Below, in pieces: positions 46,801-58,800 of a stretch of 64,000 nt of DNA. Source of the stretch: Bombyx mori (lineage: Eukaryota; Arthropoda; Insecta; Lepidoptera; Bombycidae); the NCBI RefSeq assembly GCF_030269925.1, contig NC_085116.1:17236001-17300000 (forward strand), read 5' to 3'. Made by a program: the position numbers and the translations under genes. The notes under the pieces were generated by a model. The model did not search any database, was not told the DNA's origin, and worked only from the letters and a program-made list of their open reading frames with translations. Every line of letters starts with the position of its first letter. Positions within the stretch are counted from its first letter, which is position 1.

Positions 46801-49800
46801 ATATTTGTTTAATAGAAAAAAACTAATATTTACTTAAATAAAATGTAATTATCTAGGTCCGCCTGCAAGGTGTCCGCATGGAGGACTTGGTAGCGGGGCG
46901 GGACCCGAGGCATCGCCTGCTGTTGCAGTCACACGTGGGACGCGCGCCCCCCGGCCCCCGCACGCGCGCCCGCTCCGTGCCCCCCGCGCCCGCCCCGCCC
47001 CGCACGCCGCGCGCCCCGCGCCCCCGCTCGCTGTCCCCGGGGACCACGCTCGACCAGTCCCCGGTACGTCGACACGAGCGCATGTAGTGCGAACATACAC
47101 ACAGCAGCGCTCAAGACTTTTGACAACATAAAATTCATAAATATTTCTCAAAACATCAAAATAGAAAACGGACAGTGTCGGTATCGTGGAGAGCTGGGTG
47201 ACTGCGAGTATTTGAATGTCAGGTTTCGATTTGTTTGTTTGTTTTTGTGTCGACGAACATCACTACTAGAGTGCTCACAAGTATGGGACACGCAGTTAGC
47301 TCCGTGAACTGGTAGATTCGTTTTAGTTTAGGTTTATATAATGTTTCAACAAACATTTTCTTGTAGGAAAAAGACAAGGCAAAGAAGCAGGAAAATAAAT
47401 GTGGAGCCACGCCTCCTTGTTCGCCCGAAGGAGAGGGAGATACAGAAGACGACGCGCAGTTTGACGACTCTCCGTCGTCCGACGACGACAACCTGGTCTG
47501 CGTGTCCGTGCACACCACGGACCCCGAGCATCCAGAGTTCGAAACCAAATATCAGAAGGCAAATTCCATGACCACTAATTAATTTGACGAACACGCACTT
47601 AAGTCGTAGGACCGTAAAAACATTGTAAATTTCCCTCCGCCACAGGTATCTAAGCTGACAACGGTGGAATTCAACAGTCTCAACCTGGTCATCAACATCG
47701 ACAGTTGGGTGGCCGTCCTCGACTTCTTCGGCATCGCGGGAGACGACGACCCGCCGCCGGGGCCGCCACAGGACGACCCGCAGACCGGTGAGATCCGACA
47801 CAGCAATGCGCGACACCACCACTATCTATTGCTCTTTCATGATACTTCAATGTTAGTCGCTACAGGTGCACGAGAACTACGCACAGACAAGTACCACCAT
47901 GGAGCAACGATTATCTTTTGTACTATAACACAATAAAGTATTCAGTATCAGACATAACGGGGCAATAAGATGATAACAAATGAATTGTCTCCCAGTGGAG
48001 TCGGAGAGCGCGGCGGGCACGGTCTCACAGACGGACGTGTCCGTGAGGTCGCTGTCCGTGGTGGTGGTGGGGGGGCGCGGGGAGACGTGTCGTGCGCTGC
48101 TGTGCCGCGTGAGGCTGCAGGCCACCGCCACCGGCCTCACGCGCCAGCTGCGGGGGCGCCTCGCCGCGCTCTGTCTGCAGGACCTCACGCCTCATGCGCC
48201 GCTCTGGAGGAATCGGCTGCGGACCCACGCCACGCCGGCCCTCTCCTTCCACTACCGCAGGTACCTCTGCCGCACTTCATTATATTTCGGGACAACAATG
48301 GGAAGGTCCCGTCCCCCAGTAACACGAGGGGCGGTAACGGCAACCCTATACCTATTAAAGCCTTCGTCAAACAGAACGCGTACTTAGCGCGCGTCAGAGC
48401 GCTAAACTAACGCCGCGCTATTATAGCGCTGGCGCTCTGTTTGACGGTATGTTACCACAGTAGTACATCACATCTCGGCGTCATAGCGTAGCGCTTTGAC
48501 GCGCGCTAAGTACGCGTTCTGTTTGACGAAGCCTTAAGTGTGTATTCGTGTCCGGGAGCTGACCTCGCGCGCAGGGAACAGTAGCACGAAGCTAACTGGT
48601 GACTGCGCCCGCAGGCTGAGCGGCGCGGAGGCTGCGCAGGCGGGCCACGACTCCAGCCTCAGCGTGGAGCTGGGCGCGGTCACGTACGTGCACACCAAGA
48701 GGTTCGTGCACGAGCTGCAGACCTTCGCCGCAGAGTTCAGTCTGTTGCGCCGCGTCATCATGCAGGCCAGGCTTAAGGTGAGGGGACACAGCGGGATTTT
48801 CAAATTCAACCTTAAAGGTACATACATAATAGGGAAGGTCTATGAGGTTGTTACCGCACCTCACTTGTATGTCCATTGTCCATACTTTTACACAGATTTT
48901 GAAAGTTTTTCACTTTAATGATATGATTTTTTTAACACGTCAACATTGTTTTTTATATTAAATTTTATTTTAATTTATATTCCGAAAGCAGTATTATCGA
49001 TCTTTAAGCAGTATCCGAAATGGTTAAAATGACTTTATCGGTTTAACATAGGGTATTTTATCTTCATGTTACAACTATAGACCATTCACGATAGTTTCCA
49101 CACACCTCTTAGGAAGTTTTATTCTCATTCATTTTTATTTAAAAAAAGTCTAACAGAATTTTAAGGTCAATAATTGTAATTACAATAAATTTTAAAGTAC
49201 AATAAAACAAGGAATTTAAAATTGTAAATGAATGCATGTGGTATTAGGACGGTGCTACACATATAATGGTGTAGGTAGCGAGACAGTCGTGTGGGTCCCC
49301 AGGTGTCCCCCCCCGAGCGGCGGGACCGCGCGGCGCGGGTGCGGGTGCGGCTGCGCGCGGCGGCGCCCACCATCGTGGTGCCGGTGTCCGGGCGCAGCGC
49401 CCGCGCGCTCACCGCCCGCCTGGACGCGCTGGAGCTGGACACCGCCTTCCGCCGCGCCGGCCAGCCCGGCACCGTGTCCGCGCTCCGGGACGCCGACGCC
49501 AGTGAGTCCAGCCATTCAGTACAGATGACAAAAAAATAGTATTTTTTATAAAAGTCAATAATCACAGTAATGGATCAACTGAGTAAAAACAAATTGTAGT
49601 GGTTGGGGCGCGCACCCACATACCCCATTAAATCAAATAATATACAACTAACAATAAAGTAGTAGTAGTAGATTTATTTTTCCAAATGGAAAAGCATATG
49701 TATCATACCATACAGCCTAATCTTTTATATATTTTATTTTGTTTTATGAAATATGATACTATGAAATGAAATGAAGATGATTAATGTGAGACATCAATCA

Positions 49801-52800
49801 ACTAGGATGAAATTAAATGAAATGAGATCAGATGATATGGGATGAAATATAATCTCAGTAAAATGGTGGTCATTTACTGAGATTTTTTTAGTGGACTTTT
49901 TGGAGGATCCCGAGAAGTTACGTCCAGCGGCTTTGTTTCATTTTCCCACATTTGTGCACTGTCACAGATATTAAACAGTTAATAAACCACCGTTATTGCA
50001 CATTTAAACCTGAAGAAACACTAAATAGACAAAATAAAACAAATCACACAACTTCACTCCTTGCTTTCCCGCCAAAAAGTCCCCCAAACGATAAAATTTA
50101 TCAAATTATTAACAATGATAATTACGACAGCAATGCAGATTGACGTATGTCAAAATGTATGAATCGTAGATTGTAGCTTCCGTTCAGTTACCCTTGGCGT
50201 GCCCGCACGTGGCTCGGTGTCTTACCACCCGTGCCGAGGTGACGATGAGATGTTGGTTGCATCAAGGTGAGCGCGAGCTGCTGGAGGTGCGCACCGTGAA
50301 GCTGGAGGGGCTGTCGCTGCGGTGCGGCCGCGGGCCCCAGCTGCTGCAGGCGCCGGCGCAGCTGCTGCTCTGCATCGAACGGAACCTCGACCCCACACAC
50401 AACGGTAACCGTACAACACATTGGTATCACAACTCAGCGAGGCTCTCCCGACACAAAGTGCTTACCGTCGCTCACTCCTGAAGTAATGCACCAGAACCAA
50501 GCCGTTGCTAGTCTTCGTCAGATATTTTCTAAAATTTCATGAAAAGAAGAATAAAGTGGTTGTCATAGTAATTAATACGTTGTGTATATGATTACAGTGG
50601 CGGACATGACCATCCAGGGCACCCTGGCGACGCTGGTGTGCTCGGTGGACGCGGCGCAGTACGGCGTGGTGCGCGGCGTGCTGGACCACAACCTGGGGGA
50701 CACCCTGCCGCCCGCGCCCGCCGCGCCCTCCCCGCCGCCCCACCAGCAGGTGCCCCAGCCTCTACACTTGAATCACGCTACCAATAATTACATAATAGCA
50801 CTCGTATAACACAAAAGTATATTATTTAAACCGACGTCTCCGAGCGAAGACGCTTTGGGGGCCGCCGGCTGTACCGCCTCCGTACCGTCCGCAGGTGTGG
50901 ACCACGTTGTCCATAAGGCTGGAGCTGCTCGACGTGACCGTGCGCCTGGAGCCCGAGCACGGCGTGACGTCGCTGGCCTGCATCAATTTCATCAAATCGC
51001 GTCTGCTCGTCGAGATATATTCCGACCTCAGCCAGGACATCGACTTAGTGTCGCAGGTTGCTATTGGTTACGTAGTGTGCCCGCACGCACGCCCGCACGC
51101 CCGCACGCACGCACGCACACACTCACTCACCGCGCGTTGTGTGCAGGAGATCCTGGTGAGCGACACGCGCTTCGCGGCCGAGCCCGCCAACCGGCGCGCC
51201 AACGTGTTCGCGCGCATCGTGCAGCCCATGCCGGAGCACCCGCACAGCGTGCAGGCCGAGGTGCACGCCAGGTGCCGCGCCTCCTACAATGTTCAATACA
51301 GATTATTAAATGTTTTTGAATTAACTTATAGTTGTTGTGGCGCATGTACGTGAACAAGGTTCCTGACATCTCGTGGTAAGTGAGAGTCGCTGTCCAATCA
51401 TGAGATTGAAGTCTCTCTCGCCACTCCGCCGTCCGCAGCGTAAACGTAGACAGAATAGTGGGACTGCCCGCCGTACCGCTATAATAATTAAGTATATCTA
51501 TGTTTTTATTAACTTGATATACGACGTTATTTTATTATCGTAGTAATCGTTTGGTTAAGCACGTGTGTACTTAGAATGACGATGTACCCACTGCCGGACG
51601 TGTTCCCCCGCCGGACACGACGAGCTAATGGTTCATAGTCTCGCATGTAAACAGGAAGCGGCAGGACTCCTCGGCGTACACCATCCTGATCAACAACATG
51701 CGCCTCATGGCCATCCTGGACTGGTGGGAGGCGGCCGGCAACTTCATCCTGCAACCGCCGCCCCCGTCAGCAGACGCAGGCCAACCCAACATGTAATTAT
51801 AGAACATTTAACCGGTCGCTAATTATGTGGTAAACGTTTTAAGACACGAGGAGTGCCGAGACGCACCGGACAGAGAGGGCGCCGCCCGCCCGGACTCTAG
51901 GCGGCTACAAAGTCTGTAAAACTGTCAAAAAGTGTTATTTATTTTATAACGAATAAGTCTAGAGCGGGAACTCCGCGCGTGAGGTCGTCTCATTGTTTTA
52001 ATCTCATTGAATTTCAATATGAAGTAGTTTGTATTTGCTGGTAGCGAGGAGTCGTCCCACGCGCGCGGCTCGAGCGCGGCGCCGCACGACGAGCCGCGCC
52101 TGGAGCTGAAGCTGAACGTCACGGACTCGCAGCTCGTGCTCGTCGAGGACGCGTCCCTCTGGGACACCAACGCCGTCATACTGCGGGTGAGCCTCGGCCC
52201 ACAGTCCACTAAAGCCGTTTTACATTCTTTTAATAATTATTGTCAATATTGTCGTCCATAATTATTATAAAATATTTTGCTAAAATAATAATGTAATTTT
52301 TTATAATAGTCCTATCTTGTCCACATTCCTGAGATACACAAAAAAAAAAAACTTTTAATAATAATAATAATAACGAAGATTGCAAACGGAAATAGTGTTC
52401 GATTCTTACAATGAGCGGTCGAGGCCGCGTGGCGGCGGACACTGTCCCCGTGGCCCGCGCGCTCCCCGGGTGCAGAACCCTGAACGTGGGGCGGTTTCAG
52501 AGCACGACCGTGCTGCGCTACGCGGGCGGCAGCTCCGTGCCGGTGTCGTGCTCGCTGTCGGAGCTGGAGGTGTTCTCGTGCGTGCTGGGGCTCGAGGAGG
52601 AGACGGCGCTGTCCATCATCGACCCGGCCGCCGTGCAACTCACGCTCCACGCCGACCGGACCCTGCACGTACGTACACCCGGGGACGCGGGCAGGTGGAC
52701 GCAGCTTCACCCTCCGCCTTATTCATTTCTGGAAATACTGTTTTTATTTAAACAGTAGGCGGGATCTTAATCAAATCCAGTCAGTCGCGTTGATTTGAAA

Positions 52801-55800
52801 CTTGGTTCATTTATCGAGGGCCGATGACTATACAATAATAAAACAACATTGTGCGAATACTCTGATCTGGATCTTCAAGAGTAACGCTTTAAGCCTAGTG
52901 GTATCTCGTGCGACCTTACTCATTTTTACCATAAAAATTTTTTTTCTATACTTATAGAAAATTGTTTTCTATTTTTTAGTTGAGCTAATTACAAGTGTGT
53001 TTTTTAGTTTTTTACAGCAAATATTTATATTAATAATCGAAGTTTTGCGACTTCCTTGAGCAGGTACAAATGGGCACGTTGAACCTGCGACTCTCGTACC
53101 ACGACATGCGCATGTTCGCCTCCATGTTGCAGTCGCTACCGGTCCAAGTGCGGGCCGCTCTGTCGGGTGAGCTCAATACATCATTACAGCCCAATCTCGC
53201 GTCCAAATTGTTCATTGACAGTTGACGATGAAACCTGAACGTTATGACGCACAGGTAAAGCAGAGGAGCCGCTGAAGAAGGAGGACGTCCCCGCGAACAG
53301 CGTGTACATGCGCGCGCCGCCCGCCTGGCCCGCGCCGCTCGCCCGCGCGCACCCCCCGCACGCCCGCGCGCACCCCCCGCTGGCCCGCACGCGCCCGCCC
53401 CCCGCGAGCCCGCCCAGCGCCGTGTGGCCGCTCGCTGCGGTGCAGGTGGGCGCACGGACGCGGCTTCTTATTGAGAACAAACAAGACCTAAAAGTCGATT
53501 GATGGTTTTAAAAATACTGAGAGTTCCAAATTTTTTTAATACTTAAGCGAATTAATGAGATTTCTGCCCGCCTGGTGTTCAGTGGTTACCAGAGTCCATA
53601 GACATCAATTAATTATTACCTTGAAGTACCCATTGTCCCATTTCTTCTAATTCTCAATTCTATAGTACAACGGCTGTCCCAGCATTTAGTAATCGAAAGA
53701 TTTTAATTTTTAGTGTTGTTGTTTGTTGCACCACTGCACGCAATGGAACACTTTACATTGTATTGCGGGTTCACAAAATATCAACTTGCTGGAATAACTA
53801 AAAATAACTAAATAATTAATAAAACTAAATAGTTGTGCACGCATTACCTAACTTTTTTGGATAGATTTGTATTTTTGATGGTCTCATTTACTTAGACTTT
53901 ACGAGTATATAAATCTTAATTAGAATGTAGTAGAGTATAGTAAAGAGCAAGAGAGTACATAAAGCTCGGGACTGCGCAGGTGACGGCGGACTGCGTCGCG
54001 CTGTGCGTCATCGACGACTGCCTGGACTCCGACGTGCCCCTCCTGGAACTGTCCCTCTCCGAGCTGCAGGTGGAGCAGGTGTGCAGCTGTCCATGTCCCC
54101 TGGACCGGTAACGTAATGGCTGTATGTTACAGACCGCATCGAGCCGCGCCCGGGGCACACTTATTATATGTATGAATATATAGACACAACTGAAGCGCAC
54201 ACTTTAATTAATTAGTTTAGTTTAGTTCTGGGCCTAGATGGACCGTAGGTAACTTTTGGGACAAATGATGTAGTCAGTGCTCTAAGCGCACCGCAGCGCA
54301 GTGCGGCTCGAGTCGGCTGGGACACCACAGCCTCGTTGCGTTACACTAACGTTTCATTGCTGTCGTCACAAACAAGTCGCTGAGTGTCGGTTGTACTCGT
54401 GCAGGATCTCCGCAAGGCGCCCGGCTCGCTGGAGGACCCGGTGCTGGTGTCGAGCCCGGCCAGCCCGGTGCGGGGGGGCGCGGGAGGGGGCAGGCTCGCC
54501 GCCGGACTCGCTGTGGACTACTACAACCGGACGCTGTCCAGTTGGGAGCCCATGGTCGAACCTTGGAGGTCAGGACCTTATCAATTCTACTAATATCTCT
54601 GATTTTTCTTCATGACATTTTAACGCGATTAAGAATATTGCGATCCTCAGAGGATGCAATTATTTGACTGTTGCGGGAATAATAATTAGGTAGGCAGTAG
54701 TAGGCTAATAATTCTCATTCTGTGTCAGTCAAAGCTCTCTGGTTTCTCTTCAGGTTCGAGAGTCGATGGGAGACGAGTTTGACGAGCGAACTGTCCCTGT
54801 CCCGGGCCCAGGTGCACGTGACGTCAGCGGAGACGCTCAACTTGAACGTGACGTCAGCGCTGGTCGAGCTGTTGATGCTCGTACGGGCCAACTGGACCGC
54901 CGACTACTACGCGCCGCACGCACAGGTACTGCGCTCCGTCTCAGCTAGTCGCATCGAATGTCAGAATGAACGGTTTCTGTATGTTGTCTGTCGTACGCAG
55001 TCCGGAGCGACGGAGCAGTCACCGAAAAGCAGCCCGGCCGGCCACAGGCGACGGTCACCGTTCGTGCCCTACGCTCTACGGAACCACACCGGTCACAAGC
55101 TGTGGTTCACGACGCTGCTGACCACCGTGGACGAGTGAGTCACGCGACACCTCCGCACTGCTGCAGATCTCTTCTTGTCATAGCCATATCATAGTTGTGC
55201 TAAATATTGCGTGGCGTGCTCGGCAGGATGAGGCCCACGGGCCGCGGCGACGGGTGCGGGCCGGACGACACGTGGATGTTGGTGCGGGCGCAGCACACGG
55301 AGCCGTTCTCGTTCGGCGGGCGGCGGGCGCGGCGGCGGCCCGTGGCGGCGCTGCACCGCTGGACCGTGCTGCTGCGGCTGGACGGCTGGGACCCCCCCGA
55401 CCCCGTCTGCGTGGACCGCGTCGGCCTGTACTTCCGGACCCTCACGCACACGGTACCGCACTGCACCACGGTGCCTACAAACGATACTCTCGCTCGTCTT
55501 GTATCAGAAACATTCCGTTGCGGCCCCTGTACTACATCGCCTACCACCATGTCCCTGGCGAGCCGTTCTGCCTTCCTCCCACCTGAAGTGCAACCACTCT
55601 TTCAGAAAACCGGCGCAGAGGCTCGCATCGTGTTCGAAGTGTCGTTAGAAGGATCAGCCAGGAAGCTGGTGACGGTGCGCTCGGCGCTGCAGCTGGTGAA
55701 CAAACTGCCTCACCCAGTCGAAGTCAGGATGGACCACGCGCCCTCCACTGGTAATTGTTTACCTATTTTTTATTAAATAAATATATAGGATCCATTTTAT

Positions 55801-58800
55801 TTATATATTTAGAGACACAGTAGACATCGTAAATAATTACAATTTAAATATTTATTATATCTATCTATCCATCTATATATTAAAAAAGGATAGGGATATT
55901 TAGCTCAAAATTCAAGCTAATTGTCCATATACACTTACTGCGCAGTGAGCTCGGTGCCCGCGACGTCGTCCTACCAATGCACAAATGATTCGAATAATCG
56001 AAAAAGTAAATGTTAAATGTGGGAATTTACCGTCAACGTCAACTTAGGTCAACCGTTAGTAAGTGGGTATGTTTGAGTAACCGAGATGAGCGCCCGAGGC
56101 TCAGCACGGTCCAGTAAGTAGTGACGCGTGGTGCAGAGGAGGGCGACACTGCGGGCGCGGTGCGGGCGTGGTGCGCGGCGCTGCAGCGGCCCCGCCTGCC
56201 CCCCCGCGCGCCCCCCCGCGCGCCCCCCCGCGCGCCGCCCCTCGCCCTGCGCCCCGCGCTCTCAGCTCGCGGTACTCACGCCTCGCATCACTCATCTGTC
56301 TCTTATCTGCAGTCCTATTGTAAATGAAACTTTCCCGCTGATTACAGACCCCCACTTTGTTATCACAGCCACTGGTATTCACTAGAATTTATAAAGTATA
56401 GACCTTCGACAAGTTAACTAAAAATTAATATTTATTTGACTAATACGATCGCACGTTAGTAGTATGACAGAGCTCAGGTGGAGGATGGCCGCGTGCCACA
56501 TGTAGAAACATTAACTTGCAACCTCCCCGCACGTTACGTTTGACGACCGAATCATCATCGGGTGATTTTGTTATGCAACGCTTGGAGTGACTTCGTAATG
56601 GATTTGACGCCGTGTCCGCCGCCACGCGAACTAACAATACGAATTAATAATTCAGAAACATGTTTGCTTTGGTGTGTGCTCTGAACAGTTGACAATGTAG
56701 GAGGTTGTTCGAATATTTGGTAATATTTTAAAAATAATTATTTAGATATGTAAGTTAGTACAATTTTACAGTTGAATCTTGTATGTATATACATACATAA
56801 TTTTATAAATTACATATAGGTATTATAACAAATATTAATAGTAATTATTCGTGATTACGATTAAAGTGACAATTCGCGTGTACGCGGTCACATGACACGA
56901 TCGCCACCGCAAGACGTCATACATATATATATTTAAACTATAAAGTCCATTTGTGTGTTGCGTGTGTAGCGCAGTGGGTGGGGGGTGGCGTGCGCAGCGC
57001 CCGGGTGTCGCCGGGGGACTCGTGGGCGGCGCCGTTGGAGGCGGAGGGGGGCGCACTGTGGACGCGTCCCCTGCCCCCCGCCCCGACGCCCGCGCACCCC
57101 TACTCTCCCACCGCCATACACTGGAAGGACGCCTCGCCTTCCAAGCCCTTATTGCACTACTCCTGCACCGCGCCGCCCGATCACGTCTACAGGTGAGCTT
57201 TGCAGTAAACTTCATCAAACACATGTTATTCAAAAAAACATAAACTTTAAGAAATGGAAATCAAAAGTATTTTATACCAGTGATACTTTTAAATAATATT
57301 TGTGTAATAGTAAATTGTGCACCAAGCGCGTGTGAAATTGCAAAAATTGACAAACACGTGGGAAGAAATGTCCAACTTTTTTCCCGCGGAGCACATACTA
57401 TTTTTTCTCCTACCAGGCCGAAAGTTCGTGGAGTATCGAGCGGCGGACCAGGGGCGAAGCCCCGGTGGGGTCCCGGGGAAAAGCCCTGGCGGGGGTAGGG
57501 GAGCGGAGCCCTCCCTACTCATAAAAAAACAATTTAACTGTTTTTTAATTTTTAAATAAACTACTACTAATTAAATAAGAACTGTCTGATGAACTCATCT
57601 TTGTTTAATACTTCACTATTAAATTTTATTGCCTTTTGTTTTTATTTCACTTTTACACTAAACCCAATATTGCAAATTACCCGAGCACAACAATGGCGGA
57701 GAATTTTAGGTGCGTGAGAGCAGACGTAGACACTAACGCGCATGCGCACTTGTCAGTACCCAGGGAGGAAAAGTTACACTTTCTTCCCTGTATAGCGGGA
57801 CGAAAACCGAACTTTCGGCGTAGATAGGAGAAAAAAATAATGTTTTAACTTTATTTATAAAGTAAAGAATAACACAATCAACAACTGTTTAACTATTAAT
57901 TTGTATAACGACTAAAAATAAGATAATAGTGGCACGGCTTGAGTATTAAATGAGTCGTCTATTATCAAAGGTGGCAATCTGTGCATTTGGACAAAAAAAT
58001 GTTATGGATATGTCAATACAGATTGATTTGAATATAATCGTCTCCTTCAAAGAATACAGTTCAAAACCTGCATTAAATAAAGGTTAATACTTAACCTGTT
58101 ATTTATCTAAGATGTCGTTCAGAAGAGTTTTGTGACTGCCAATGGAATACAAAGTCAATAATTCGTTTTTCTGATTTACCAATAATTGTCCAAAAGTCAC
58201 ATTGCCGGCTTTGATAATAGTCGACTCAAATATGCTTAGGTTCTATTCTATAATGATTCAGGTTTTGCTGTGTGATGATACGGGAGCGGTTCCCACCGGA
58301 CCGCGGCCCTCCCATCGCGGGCCACACGCTGACCCTGGTCCCAGCGCTGCGCCTGGAGAACCTGCTGCCTCTGGAGCTGCAGTATCGGTCTGTTAACAAA
58401 GCGGGCCTCGTCGTGCACGGCTCCGTCGCGCCCGGAGACACCAAGCCATTTCATCAGGTGAACCTTCAATGTGTGAATCTTAACGACAGGTGCCTACGTT
58501 TATAGATGACGCCTTAAACATGCCTTTAAATTATATAAGTGTACAATATGCCTTGACCGTGCTTAAAGACCCCACATGTATTTTTTTATGACGCCAACAG
58601 AATTTCCATAAACAAGAAAACATTGTATAATATGTTCCAATCAATATCTAGGTCAACGTTGAAGAAGGCGTAGAACTGAGCATCAAACTGGAAGGGTTCG
58701 GTTGGTCCACTTCCGTCGTGGTGGGGGGTCCGGGGGGTGCCGGGGGTGCCGCGGGAACACCGGCCTCCTTCAGCGCCAAGATCAAGCTCAGGGACACCCG

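Noticed and set aside
47346..47822. Minus-strand ORF of 158 codons
   Set aside because: Antisense shadow of VPS13D exons 30-31; its amino acid composition is low in conserved motifs.
55189..55550. Minus-strand ORFs over VPS13D exon 48
   Set aside because: Created by GC-rich codons on the opposite strand; no recognisable domain.
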